The translations under genes were made by a program, and so were the position numbers. DNA of 64,000 nt, from NCBI GenBank assembly GCA_019802505.1, contig JAFMOC010000692.1, positions 77,501-141,500 of the forward strand. The letters run 5' to 3'. Each line of letters starts with the position of its first letter. Position 1 is the stretch's first letter. The DNA comes from Corydoras sp. C115. Lineage: Eukaryota; Chordata; Actinopteri; Siluriformes; Callichthyidae. This document shows positions 23,432-34,969 of the stretch, in pieces. The notes under the pieces are model-generated. The model was not told where the DNA came from, did no database searches, and saw only the letters and a list, made by a program, of their open reading frames with translations.

Positions 23432-24462
23432 TCAGCTGTAGCTCAGTGGTCAGGGTGTTGGGCTATCAATCTGGAGGTTGGGGGTTCAAATCCCAGGTCC
23501 ACTGAAGTTACCAATGTGGCTCCTTGAGCAAGACCCTTAACCCTCATTGCTCCAGGGATGCTGTTGCCAACCCCAACCATTATGTTGGGATATTTGTAAG
23601 TCTCTTTGGATAAAAGCGTCTGCTAAATGACTTTTTAACCAACTTAGTGAAGTAGGTCTCCTGCTACAGATGTAACATGTAGCAATATAGGGCATGGTAG
23701 CTCAGTGGTCAGGGCGTTGGACTATCAATCAGAAGGTTTGGGGTTCAAATCCCAGGTCCACTGAAGTTACCAATGGGGGTCCTTGAGCAAGACCCTTAAC
23801 CTTCACTGCTCCAGGGATGCTGTTGCCAACCCCAACCATTATGTTGGGATATTTGTAAGTCTCTTTGGATAAAAGCGTCTACTAAACGATATTTTAAACA
23901 ACTTAGTGAAGTAGGTCTCCTGCTACAGATGTAACATGTAGCAATATAGGACATGGTAGCTCAGTGGGTAGGGCATTGGGCTGTCAATCTGAAGGTTGGG
24001 GGTTCAAATCCTAGGTCCACTGAAGTTACCAATGTGGGTTCTTGAGCAAGACCCTTAACCCTCATTGCTCCAGGGATGTTGGGATTAACCTTGTAAGTCG
24101 CTTTGGATAAAAACGTCTGCAAAATGACCAAATTGTAAATGTAAATGTAAACATGTCTTTAAGAAGGATGCTTTATGGTTATAGTCACAACGCCAATGTT
24201 GTATGACCATGAGGGTGTGGTAGCTCATTGGTTATCAGAGGGTTGGGATATCAATCAGAAGGTTGGGGGTTCAAATCCCAGGTCCACTGAAGTTACCAAT
24301 GGGGGTCCTTGAGCAAGACCCTTAACCCTCATTGCTCCAGGGATGTTGTGCCTGTGCTCACCTTGTAAGTCGCAAGCGTCCAATAAACCATTATGTTTTA
24401 AGGGGATGAATTTGAGACTGAAAGTCACTTTGGATAAAAAAGCGTCTACTGAACGACTTTTT
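23432..24462 (+). mobile_element. second tRNA-derived SINE, four tandem copies
   Basis: Each copy has a tRNA-like head (tagctcagtggtcaggg; B-box GGTTCAAATCC), a body with ccttgagcaagacccttaac and cattgctccagggatg, and the tail ctttggataaaagcgtctgc, a combination common in fish genomes. gctcagtgg starts at 23,441, 23,700 and 23,959 (exact 259-bp period with a shared spacer, tcctgctacagatgtaacat), and a diverged fourth copy starts at 24,223. Confidence 0.88.
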
Positions 24463-24477
24463 AACCAACTTGTGCTT

Positions 24478-24745
24478 AGTGGAGCATGAGTGTGTGTCAG
24501 CTGATAGGGATTCCCGGTTCGAATCCCCTTCTGGGTGGAGTTTCCATGTTCTCCCCGTGTCCCGTGGATTTCCTCCGGTTCTCCGGTTTCCTCCCACAGT
24601 CCAAAACAAGGATCAAGGTCAACTGAATTCTCCAAATTGCCCCTGTGATGGGTCCATGATAGGGCGTCCCCCCCGCTCCCCTGGATGGGCTTGGGGAACC
24701 CCCCCACGACCCTAATAGAGGATAAAGCGGAAGATAATGGATGGA
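24478..24745 (+). mobile_element. V-SINE with internal deletion
   Basis: The tRNA A box is lost and the 3' linker is deleted. It ends 33 bp from the exon edge. Confidence 0.88.
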
Positions 24746-24777
24746 TGTAATGAGTCTTTCTAGAAATGAGCTCTTAC

Positions 24778-26451
24778 CTGAAACTCAAACATCTCATCGA
24801 ACAGCGGGTTGTCCTGGTTCTGCGCGGCCGTTCGGGTTCTCTGCTCGGCGCAGTCGGCCGGCACGCCGTGCAGTTCAAGCACCACGTACGGGTCTATGAC
24901 CTCGCCCTTGGCGCCAGACCCCTGTGGCTTGGGCAGGCTGTGAGCGCTGATGACCTTCACCCTGAGCGTCTGCGGCGGAACGCCGGGCACGCAGCCCTGC
25001 GACTGGGCGCTGAAGTAGGAAACCTCATCCCTCATGACGGCCGGCTTCAGAACGTAGCCGCAGCCGCCGTTCTGCGCAAAGCGCCCCCTGCTGAGATCCA
25101 GCATGGCACCTGGAGTCTGCTGATTGAGCGCCACTAGTTGCACGCCGCCCTTCCAGTAGCCTTGCGGATTGGGGTTGCTGGAGTCCAGGCGGACCGAACT
25201 GGGCCGTACCCGGGTCAGGTAGCGCTTGGTGAAACCTACCAGTTCCTCGGGGCTTTCACTGGCCAGCCGACCTGCCTCGCCTTCCCCGAGGGAGCACAGG
25301 GTCCAATGAGGGGGCTCCACAAACCCCGGGGTGCTCGGCGTGGAGGGCAGTGAGGACGGAGAGTGCTGTAAGGACGTCTGACTGCTGTCCCGGTAGGCGT
25401 AGAAGTTCCGGCTACTTGTCCGAGCCACGGCGATCAGGTCCGAGAGTTCCCGATGTAACCGAAGCCTCCGAGGCTGAGGGGGTGGTGGAACCACCAGGAC
25501 GACCCCAAGCTCCTCCTCGCCAGGTATGGTCATCTTCCGACCAGCCAGTGGGCCTCCGCCACCGATCTCCTCGTCCTCCTCGGACACTTCGCCTTCGGAG
25601 CCGTCCTCTTCGGGGGGAAGCTTTTTGCCGACCACGAGAACCTTTCCCATGAGCTGCTCCGGAGAGGGCAGGGTGGTGGTCCGGCCTCCGAGACTGACGG
25701 GGATAGCTTCAGGCCGGTAGAGCTTGGCGCCAAAGACCTTCTTCAGATGCTGCGCCAAGGTGTACTGTTGATTGATGGAACACCTCTGGCACAAGTAGAC
25801 CAGCAGAGGGTACTGCGAGGTGAGGAAGGCGTATTTATTGATGGTTTCTAGGGCAGTAAGCAACGGAACCGTGCTTTGCTGATGATGGTGGTGTTTGTTG
25901 TCCTGCCCGTAGTCGACGCCCAACAGAGGCTCCCCATCGGGTCCGTCTGTCACCCCGAGTTCCAAGCACCTACACCCTGCTTTGAGCGCTCTGGTCAGCC
26001 CAAGGAGATCAGCCCTACCATGGACCTGATCGTCCAGCAGGTAGGAACGGTAGGACGTACCGATGTAGTAGTGGCATAGGGGCAAACTCATGTCCTGATA
26101 CACGTCCTGGTGCTCGGGGTCAAACAGCTGGCACTCCTCAGATTGGAGGTAATGGGTGAAGCCATCCAAACCCAGTAGACCCTTCTCACGGCAAACGGCC
26201 GAAGGCTCGAAGCGCCTCATGAGCTCCAGGCAGCCCTCCGTGGTGGCCAGTGGTAGACCCTGCTCGGTCTCCAGGAAAAGGCGAAGGTCCTGGACGTCCA
26301 GGCACTCGCGGTCTTTTGAGAGTTGCACCAGAAGGAAGTAAACATCGGGCCGGGTGCACAGCTCGCAGTACGCCTCCTGGAACTCTTCCACCGTCACATG
26401 GGACGTCAGCTTCTCTTTGCTGCGTTGAATCTCTTTGAAACGGAGACGCAC
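24778..26451 (-). CDS. plcl1-like: PLCL-family exon: EF-hands, X box, linker, Y box, start of C2
   Basis: This exon has 558 codons, phase 0 to phase 0. The acceptor is gtttcag|GTGCGTCTC and the donor is TTTCAG|GTAAGA. The order is: EF-hand region (residues 1-115, with ELCTRPDVYFLLVQ), X box (about 120-265), acidic linker (about 280-300, EGEVSEEDEE), Ser/Pro-rich stretch (355-380), Y box (about 328-470, with QNGGCGYVLKP) and C2 start (about 495 onward, IDPYVVLELHG). Aligned by eye to PLC-delta, the two catalytic histidines are replaced: His311 position is Tyr134 and His356 position is Val179. Asp343 is Gly166 and Glu390 is Cys221; Glu341 is kept as Glu164. The enzyme should therefore not cleave PIP2. 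A HHHH run (187-190) sits in the X box. The frame has no stops, so this is a working gene and not a pseudogene. Confidence 0.95.
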
Positions 26452-26487
26452 CTGAAACAGAAATGCAGAAGCAGGATCTTCAGATCT

Positions 26488-26712
26488 TAGGTGGTTTAGT
26501 GGTTGGCATGTTCTCCTCTGAGTACAATGGATTCCCGGTCGAATCCCAATCTGGGTGGAGTTCCCATGTTCTCCCTGTGCCCTTGTGGGTTTCCTTCCAC
26601 AGTCCAATCCAAAAAAATTGCAAATACAAATTGCCCCATATAGAGTGTGTTTGTGTGACTGAGTGTGTGTCCAGCGATAGATTGGCGTCCTGTCCTGGGT
26701 GCCCCCCCCCAT
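26488..26712 (+). mobile_element. V-SINE, shortened
   Basis: Head to cctgtcctgggtg followed by a C tract. It begins only about 35 bp from the exon's acceptor. Confidence 0.88.
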
Positions 26713-26719
26713 TTGATTA

Positions 26720-27425
26720 ATAATGCCTCATCTCATCATCTTCAGCTTAATTCAATACGAGAGACTCGGTCTGCGAGGGGGGTCCTTATTTTGGGCGCTG
26801 GGCAAATCCATCACTGGGCACATATTCACTCACACACACATGGGGCAAATTAAAGGAGCCAATTCACCTTCAATTGATGTTTTTGGACTGTGGGAGGAAA
26901 CCGGAGAACCCGGAGAAAACCCACACAGACATGCAGAGAACACCGGGCAGATACACCCAGGACAGGACGCCAATCTATCACTGGACACAGTCACTCACAC
27001 AGACACACTCTATATGGGGCAATTTATAGCATTTAATTGACCTTCAATCAATGTTTTTGGACTGTGGGAGGAAACCGGGGAAACCGGAGAAAACCCACAC
27101 AGACATGCAGAGAACATGGAACGACCCCCCCACCCCATCCAGGGGAGAACGTTTCGGGCGCCGGGCAGATACACCCAGGGCAGGACGCCAATCTATCACT
27201 GGACATACACTCACTCACACAGAGACACTCTATATGGGGCAATTTATAGCATTTAATTGACCGTGAATCAATGTTTTTGGACTGTGGGAGGAAACGGAGA
27301 ACCCGGAGGAAGCCCACGCGGACACGGGGAGAACATGGAAACCCCACCCAGATTGGGATTCGAACCGGGAATCCCTAACGCTGAGAGGAGAACATGCCAA
27401 ACCACTAAGCCACCGTGCTGCCCAA
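26720..27425 (-). mobile_element. chain of V-SINE pieces
   Basis: Antisense pieces at about 26,725-26,945, 26,946-27,125 and 27,130-27,425. The second and third share the junction cagagaacaccgggcag / cagagaacatggaacga, indicating local duplication. Confidence 0.85.
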
Positions 27426-27429
27426 CTAA

Positions 27430-30400
27430 TTATCATGTTTCTCCTCTCATTACTAGAAGATTCCCGGTTCGAATCCCCTATTAGGGTCGCGGTGGGGGGG
27501 GGGGGTTCTCATGCCCGTGTCCAGGGGAGAAACGTTTTCGGGAGCAGGCAGATACACCCAGGACAAGGCGCCAATCTAGTCCCCTCTATATATGGGTGTT
27601 TGGAGTGAGTGAACTCAGCGAATTGACTTGATCCATGTTGGGTGGACTGTGGGAGCGCCCGAGAGAAACCCTGGATGGGATGGGGAACCCCCGCGGACCA
27701 CGGGGAGACCCTGGTAACTCACCCAGATGGGGATTTCGAACGGGAATCCCAAATTGCCCTGAGAGGAGAACATGCCAACCACTAAGCCACCCAATAGTTT
27801 GGATCAGTCACTGGAGTTGGCCCGGTGTCACGGTGCATCTGCCCGGCACCGAGAAAAGGGTACGAGATATGACACAATGACACGCTCCTGCCCCCTAATG
27901 TTCTCCTAACGTTCCCTCAGGTTCCACACTGATTCATTGTGGGCGAGGCGGAACAGCTGATGGATTCATGAATCAGAACCGCTGAGCTTGTTGATTCATC
28001 ACACTGCTGATTTTGATTCCTTCTGCCTGTCGCCTCAGCATCTGAACACTGTGAAGAGAACATGCTACCCACCAAAACTGCGAGTCCTAGTAAGGATCAT
28101 GAATTCGGGTCCACTTATCTCCGCAAATATCCTCTATTAGAGTGTGTCTGTTGAGGGGGGTGTGCCCCATGCCCATACAGGGGAGAACGTGTTCTGGGGC
28201 AGATACTGCCCAGCGACAGGACACCAATCCATCGCATGGGAACACACACCCCTCACACAGACCCACTGGAGGATAAAGCGGGGCATGAATTTGGAGTCTA
28301 TACTCAAGTCGTTGTTGACTATGATAACCCTTGTTTTTTGGACTGTGGATATGAAGCCGGAGCATAATGGCCGGAGGAAACCCACACTGACACGGAGAGA
28401 ACATGGAGAGCTCCATCCAGCTGGAACATCTAAATAATAGAAATGTCTATACTGTGGTGGCACGGTGGTTTAGGGGTTAACATGTTCTCCTCTCAGCAGT
28501 AGGAGAGATTCCCGGTTCGAATCCCCATCTGGGTGGAGTTTCCATGTGCTCTTCCCGTATCACGTGGGCTGTTTCACTCCGGGTTCTCCGGTTTACCTCT
28601 CACAGTTCAAAAACATGGGGTCAAGTAATTGGTTCTCCAAAATGCCCCATATATGGTGTCTTTGTGAGTGAGTGTTTACCTTGAATCCAGTGATGGCTTT
28701 TGGACTCCTTGGGGGGGTCCAGGTGGGGTCTATCTCCCCAGCGCCCGAGAACATTCTCCTGGATGGGCACGGGGCGCCCCCCCCTGCGACCCTACACTCA
28801 CTCCACAAAACACATGAATTCGGGGTAAACTGAATTCTCCAAATTTGCCCCATATAGATGTGTCTGTGTGAGTCCACTGTGTGTCCAGTGATGGATTGGC
28901 GTCCCCTGTCCTGGGTGTATTTTGTGCCCAGATACGCCTGAGACGTTCTGCCCTGGATGGGGCACGGGACAACCCCCCTCCCCGGACACCCTAGTAGAGT
29001 CCAAACACAGAATTCAGGTTTAAACTGAATTCTCCATGTGTTTGGACCTATAGGGACTGCGCGGGTGAGGTGGGGGGGCGATAGATTGACGTCCATCCTG
29101 GGAGATCTGCCCAGCGCCCGAGCACGTTCTACACCCTGGATGGACATGGGGAACCCCCCCCCCCTTGCGACCCTACTAGAGTCCAAACACACATGAATCA
29201 AGGTAAACTGAATTCTCCAAATTGCCCATAATCCATGTGTTTGGACTCTGAGTGAGTGTGCCCAGCGATAGATTGGGTTCCCCTGCCCATCCAGGGGAGA
29301 ATCTGCCCAGCGCCCGAAGATGTCTCCCCTGGACGGGCATGGGGAACCCTGAGCACTCCCCGCGGACCCTAATGGAGGATTAAAGCGGGAGATAATGAAT
29401 GAATGAATGTCTATACTGTGATTAGTTGTTGTTGCTATCTATAACCAGCAGGGGGGTGTGCTATGAATATGAAGCCGATACATGCCACCCCTATGGGGGC
29501 ATAATGCCGCATTCTTATTTACGACCCCTGCTGAATATCACGGAGATCCTGATGGGACCTGCTCTAAAACAGCACAGTGCACACATCTGCTGATTGGATT
29601 TGTAACCTGGAAGGGGGGGGCGCTGAGAGGCAAAGGTACTAACACGGGGGGGGGTAACCGTGGAACAGCATGAGGGGGCAGGATTGGACAGACACGAGTC
29701 CATATGGGGCAATTAGTTAGGACTGTGGAATACAAAATCATGCTGCATCACAGTGTTCAACATCGGATTAACTCAGCCTTTATCCGGGATTCGGTCGTGG
29801 GGGGGTGGGGGGTGGGGGGGTTCACAACCCTATATGGGCAATTTGAGAGGTGAATTCACCGATTTAGCCTTGAATCCATGTGTTTGCCACTCTACTATGG
29901 GGCAGGTGGGGGATTCCCATGTCCATTTATTTCGTGCGCTGGGCAGATATTTAGGAGGACGCCAATCTATCATGGACACACTCACTCACAATCCATGTTA
30001 TGTGGCAATTTGAGAATCAGTTTACGCTTGCAGATCCATGTGTTTGAGACTCTACTCTGGGTCGAAAGGTGAGGGGGTTCCCCAGCCCATCAGGGGAGAA
30101 TCGGGAGCTGGAACCCTTAGATACACTAAGGGCAATGTGCTAATCCACCACACACTTGACCACACAAACACACTCTATATGGCCCCAATGGAATTCAGTT
30201 TACCTTGAATCCATGTGTTTGGAACTCCACTTGGGTCACGGGGGGGGGGGGGGGTGTTGGGGCCCCAGACATCCAGGGGGAATGGAATTTTTCGCACGCT
30301 GGGCCAGATAGACACAGGAGGCAGGGCGCCAATCTATCACTGGACACACACTCAGGACTCACACAGACACAATCTATATGGGGCAATTTGGAGAATTCAT

Positions 30401-31190
30401 TTACCTTGTATCCAATCATGGTTGCAACTCTGACTAGGGACGCCCAGCGGGGAATGTCAATCCAGAGGCACGTCTCGTGCGCTGGGCAGATACCACCCAG
30501 GCAGTGACGCCAATCTAGCACTGGACACAACTAATTGCACATACACACATAATCATATGGGGCAATTTGGAGAATTGGCCCCTATGAATCCAGGGTTTGG
30601 ACATTGGGTCGCAGGGGGGGGGGTGGAATCAAAACGCATGCAGACATCAGTGAGAACGTCTCGGAAACTCTGCGGCAGATACACCCAGGATTCGAACCTG
30701 GAAATCTTAGCACTGAGAGACACACACTAACTCACCACAGACACACTCTATATGGGGCAATTGGTACCCCATATGGGGAATTCAGTTACCTGTGGAATCA
30801 AAACGTGATTGCAGACACAGTGAGCCCAACAGGGTCGCAGCGGGGGGGGGATCGGGGTTCCCTGGAACCCTCCAGGGGAGAAGGCAACGTGCTAAGCCAC
30901 CCAGCTACCCATATGGGGCATTGGTACACCAGGGATCATGGATGCAATCTATAGACTGTGGAACCAAACTCGCATGCAGACACAATCTATATGGAGCAAC
31001 ATGGAGAATTCACTTTACCCAATCATGTGTTTCGGACCTGGAACCCTTGGGTCGCAGGGGGGGGGGGTTCCCCATGTCCATCCAGGGGAGAACGTTTGCG
31101 CCGCTGGGGCAGATACACCCAGGACAGGATGCCAATCTATCACTGGACACACACTCAATTCACACAGAATCCACTATATGGGGCCTTTGG
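27430..31190. mobile_element. scrambled V-SINE mosaic
   Basis: Almost every 20-60 bp is recognisable V-SINE sequence, but order, strand and spacing are shuffled, with short insertions and deletions every few bases (for example 28,580-29,380 and 29,760-31,060). Open frames here are readings through these pieces. It may be old satellite-like DNA or consensus error in an unassembled repeat. Confidence 0.7.
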
Positions 31191-31296
31191 AATTCAAAAC
31201 GCATGCAGACACAGTGAGAACACGGAAACTCCGCCCAGATCGGGATCCGAACCTGGAACCCTTAATGCTAAGAGGCAAATGTGCTAACCACCAAGC

Positions 31297-31381
31297 TTTT
31301 GATTCCACAGTCTAACTAATTGCCCCATATGGGGTACCAATTGCCCCATATGGGGCAATTAGTTAGACTGTGGAATCAAAA
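31297..31381. repeat. perfect 38-bp inverted repeat
   Basis: Arms 31,297-31,334 and 31,344-31,381 are fully complementary around a 9-nt loop, taccaattg. Confidence 0.95.
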
Positions 31382-31837
31382 CGCATGCAGACACAGTGAG
31401 AACATGGAAACTCCACCCAGATCGGGATTCGAACCTGGAACCCTTAGCGCTGAGAGGCAAATGTGCTAACCACCAAGCTACCCATATGGGGCAATTGGTA
31501 CCCCATATGGGGCAATTAGTTAGACTGTGGAATCAAAACGCATGCAGACACAGTGAGAACACGGAAACTCCGCCCAGATCGGGATTCGAACCTGGAACCC
31601 TTAGCGCTGAGAGGCAAATGTGCTAACCACCAAGCTACCCATGCCACCCCATATGGGGCAATTAGTTTTTTTGTTTTTTTTTTACCCCATATAGGGGATT
31701 CAATTCACTTGAATATGTCTTTGGACCTATGGAATCAAAACGCATGCAGACACGGTGAGAACATGGAAACTCCACCCAGATCGGGATTCGAACCGGGAAC
31801 CCTTAGCACTGAGAGGCAAATGTGCTAACCACCAAGC

Positions 31838-31922
31838 TTTTGATTCCACAGTCTAACTAATTGCCCCATATGGGGTACCAATTGCCCCATATGGGGCAAT
31901 TAGTTAGACTGTGGAATCAAAA
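31838..31922. repeat. perfect 38-bp inverted repeat, second copy
   Basis: Same sequence and loop as 31,297-31,381, in the next-but-two satellite unit. Confidence 0.95.
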
Positions 31923-32562
31923 CGCATGCAGACACAGTGAGAACACGGAAACTCCGCCCAGATCGGGATTCGAACCGGGAACTCTTAGCACTGAGAGGTG
32001 AACGTGCTACCGACTAAGCCACCCATGCCTCCCCTATGGGGCAATTAGGTTTTTTTTTTTATATTTAATTTTTTTAATGTTTTTGGACCTATGGAATCAA
32101 AACGCATGCAGACACAATGAGAACACGGAAACTCCGCCCAGATCGGGATCCGAACCTGGAACCCTTAGCGCTGAGAGGAGAACGTGCTACCAACTAAGCC
32201 ACCCATGCCACCCCTATGGGGCAATTAGATATTTTTTTTTTTTTATAAAATTTTTTTTTTGTTTTTGGACCTATGGAATCAAAACGCACGCAGACACAGT
32301 GAGAACACGGAAACTCCGCCCAGATCGGGATTCAAACCTGGAACCCTTAGCGCTGAGAGGTGAACGTGCTACCGACTAAGCCACCCATGCCACCCCTATG
32401 GGGCAATTAGGTTTTTTTTTTTTTTATTAAATTTTTTTAATGTTTTTGGACCTAAGGAATCAAAACGCATGCAGACACAGTGAGAACACGGAAACTCCGC
32501 CCAGATCGGGATTCGAACCGGGAACCCTTAGCACTGAGAGGCAAATGTGCTAACCACCAAGC

Positions 32563-32624
32563 TTTTGATTCCACAGTCTAACTAATTGCCCCATGGGGCA
32601 ATTAGTTAGACTGTGGAATCAAAA
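32563..32624. repeat. perfect 62-bp palindrome with no loop
   Basis: Same outer arms as the two inverted repeats, but the centre is trimmed to CCATGG. The symmetry axis is between 32,593 and 32,594. Confidence 0.95.
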
Positions 32625-33362
32625 CGCATGCAGACGCAGTGAGAACATGGAAACTTCACCCAGATCGGGATTCGAACCTGGAACCCTTAGTGCTGAGAGG
32701 TGAACGTGCTACCGACTAAGCCACCCATGCCACCCCTATGGGGCAATTAGTTTTTTTTTTTTTTTTTTTTTTTTTTGTTTTTGGACCTATGGAATCTAAA
32801 CGCATGCAGACACGGGGAGAACACGGAAATCCGACCAAGATCGGGATTCGAACCGGGAACCCTTAGCACTGAGAGGCAAATGTGCTAACCACCAAGCTTT
32901 TGATTCCACAGTCTAACTAATTGCCCCAAAACGCATGCAGACGCAGTGAGAACATGGAAACTTCACCCAGATCGGGATTCGAACCTGGAACCCTTAGCGC
33001 TGAGATGTGAACGTGCTACCGACTAAGCGACCCATGCCACCCCTATGGGGCAATTAGGTTTTTTTTTTTTTTTTTTTTTGTTTTTGGACCTATGGAATCA
33101 AAACGCACGCAGACACGGGGAGAACACGGAAACTCCACCCAGATCGGGATCCGAACATGGAACCCTTAGGGCTGAGAGGTGAACGTGCTACCGACTAAGC
33201 CACCCAAGCCACCCCTATGGGGCAATTAGGGTTTTTTTTTTTTATTTAATTTTTTTTATGTTTTTGGACCTAAGGAATCTAAACGCATGCAGACACGGTG
33301 AGGACACCTGGACCCGAGCGCTGAGCTGGGGTGTCTTTGGCATGTTCTCTTAACCGACTCAC

Positions 33363-33986
33363 CTTTGCTTCTTTAATGCCAGGACAGAGTCTACAGATGG
33401 TGACCACGGCAACGTCCTCGGACACGATCCCATGGCCGTCCTCGTCTCCCTTGGCGAATTCGGCAGCCAGCCAGTCCCTCCTCAACTTGCTCCCGATGCT
33501 CATGTCCCCCACACCCCCGTCCCCTCCACATCCGGCGGCCAAAACCCCAGGATGAGACACCAGGTACCGCAGACCCGTGACCCAGATATTGGCCACGTCG
33601 GCGGACAGGGCAACCAGGTCCAGGGACTGATAATCCTCGCCGTGGATGATGGAGAAGGCCGCCTCCTCGGCCAGGAGCTCGGACGGCCCGTTGTGCCGGA
33701 AGGTCTCGGTGCTTTTGCCGGTGCGGACCTCCCGGATGGCGCCGATGTCCAGCCGCGCCCGCTCCGAGTCCTTTTTGGAGGGTTCCCAGCGCAGACACGC
33801 CTGCTCGCCGTCCAATGTGTAGAACCGGCAATAGACGCGCGAGTTGGGGCGGACCTTCTTCAGCTCACACCCCCCCTGCATGAAGGCCAAGCAGTCGGCT
33901 GCGCTGCTGACCTTCTTCTCGGATGGCATGCTGCTGAAGGACACGGTCTTCTTGCGGCCGCTGCTGACCTTTGCCACCGACGGATC
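33363..33986 (-). CDS. plcl1-like: PLCL-family inactive phospholipase C, first exon in window (PP1 motif, PH domain, EF-hand start)
   Basis: This exon has 208 codons, phase 0 at both ends. On the minus strand the acceptor is cccgtag before GAT CCG TCG and the donor is AAAG|GTGAGT. The reading starts DPSVAKV, contains GRKKTVSFSSMPSEKK, and continues with a PH domain (CELKKVRPNSRVYCRFYTLD, then LRWEPSKKDSE, then DVANIWVTGLRYLVS). The residues KKTVSF correspond to the PP1-docking site known in PRIP proteins. The exon ends in an EF-hand-like loop, GDEDGHGIVSED. In this family the PH domain binds inositol phosphates, and the protein scaffolds PP1/PP2A and GABA-A receptor trafficking factors in the cytoplasm. 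The sequence is collinear with mammalian PLCL1/PLCL2 after their short exon 1. The start codon must lie in an upstream exon outside the window. The family call is secure; the paralogue is not. Confidence 0.95.
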
Positions 33987-34059
33987 CTACGGGACGGACG
34001 AGAAGAAAGATTAACATGGGGCAAAAATGCTAACTCTAATTGCCTTTAACGGCAATGGC

Positions 34060-34255
34060 CATACCGATGGGCGGGGGTCTCTATGTCCATCCAGTGGAAC
34101 GTTTCAGGGGCTGGACAGATATTCGTCCAGGACTCCAAGTGCCAATCACTCATCCACACACACACTATATATATATATATATATATAAGGGCAATTGACG
34201 CAAGACGCAATTTAAAGTGATATTGGGGGTAATATTATGTCTCCACTATGTGTTC
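34060..34255 (-). mobile_element. old V-SINE fragment with (AT)n
   Basis: Diverged antisense 3' part. AT run at about 34,167-34,187. Confidence 0.6.
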
Positions 34256-34257
34256 CC

Positions 34258-34565
34258 GGTTAGCATGTTCTCCTCTCAGCGCTAGGGATTCCCGGTTCGA
34301 ATCCCAATCTGGGTGGAGTTTCCATGTTCTCCCCGTGTCCGTGTGGGTTAGTGTTCTCCGGTTTCCTCCCACAGTCCAAAAACATGGATTCAGGGTAAAT
34401 TGAACTCTCCAAATTGCCCCATATAGAGTGTGTCTGTGTGTCCAGTGATAGATTGGCGTCCTGTCCTGGGTGTATCTGCCCAGCACCTGAAACGTTCTCC
34501 CCTGGATGGGCATGGGGAACCCCCCCCCCATAACGCTAATAGAGGATTAAGCATAAGATAATAAA
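34258..34565 (+). mobile_element. V-SINE
   Basis: Complete apart from the A box and a small V-domain deletion. Confidence 0.92.
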
Positions 34566-34914
34566 TTCATTCATTCATCATCTTCCACTTTATCCTCTAT
34601 TAGGGTCGCGGTGGGGTTCCCCATGCCCATCCAGGGGAGAACGTCTCGGGCGCTGGGCAGATAGACCCAGGACAGGGCGCAAATCCAGCGCTGGGCACAC
34701 ACTCACTCACACAGACACACTCTATATGGGGCAATTTGGAGAACTCAATTGACTTGATCCATGTTTTTGGACTGTGGGAGGAAACCGGAGAACCCGGAGG
34801 AAACCCACGCGGACACGGGGAGAACATGGAAACTCCACCCAGATGGGAATTCGAACCGGGAATCCCTAGCGCTGAGAGGAGAACATGCCAACCACTAAGC
34901 CACCGTGCCGCCAA
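34566..34914 (-). mobile_element. V-SINE, full length
   Basis: Tail-to-tail with the preceding copy, intact B box. Confidence 0.93.
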
Positions 34915-34969
34915 CATAATAAATAATAGTAATAATAAAGTGTAAACTCCATTACTATTTCTTTTCTGT

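Larger units (their letters stand above)
31190..33300 (-). repeat. about 180-bp satellite derived from the V-SINE head
   Basis: About 12 units are anchored on tggaatcaaaacgcatgcag near 31,193, 31,371, 31,528, 31,730, 31,912, 32,092, 32,274, 32,456, 32,614, 32,790, 33,092 and 33,273. The usual spacing is 180-182 bp, and 157-158 bp where a palindrome replaces the T tract. Each unit holds an antisense V-SINE head (gggattcgaacctggaaccc), gccacccctatggggcaatt and a poly-T run. The array ends about 65 bp from the PH-domain exon. Confidence 0.9.

Noticed and set aside
24766..26438. Plus-strand frames opposite the X/Y exon
   Set aside because: Shadows of the GC-rich minus-strand coding exon; the minus frame has splice sites and PLCL homology.
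27635..31626. Frames of 80-200 codons with DSNLEPLALRGKCANH-type repeats
   Set aside because: Translations of shuffled antisense V-SINE heads; no conserved domain.
31190..33300. CRISPR-like array of regular repeats
   Set aside because: Eukaryotic SINE-derived satellite with no unique spacers.
33432..34049. 205-codon plus-strand frame opposite the PH exon
   Set aside because: Antisense shadow of the PLCL exon.
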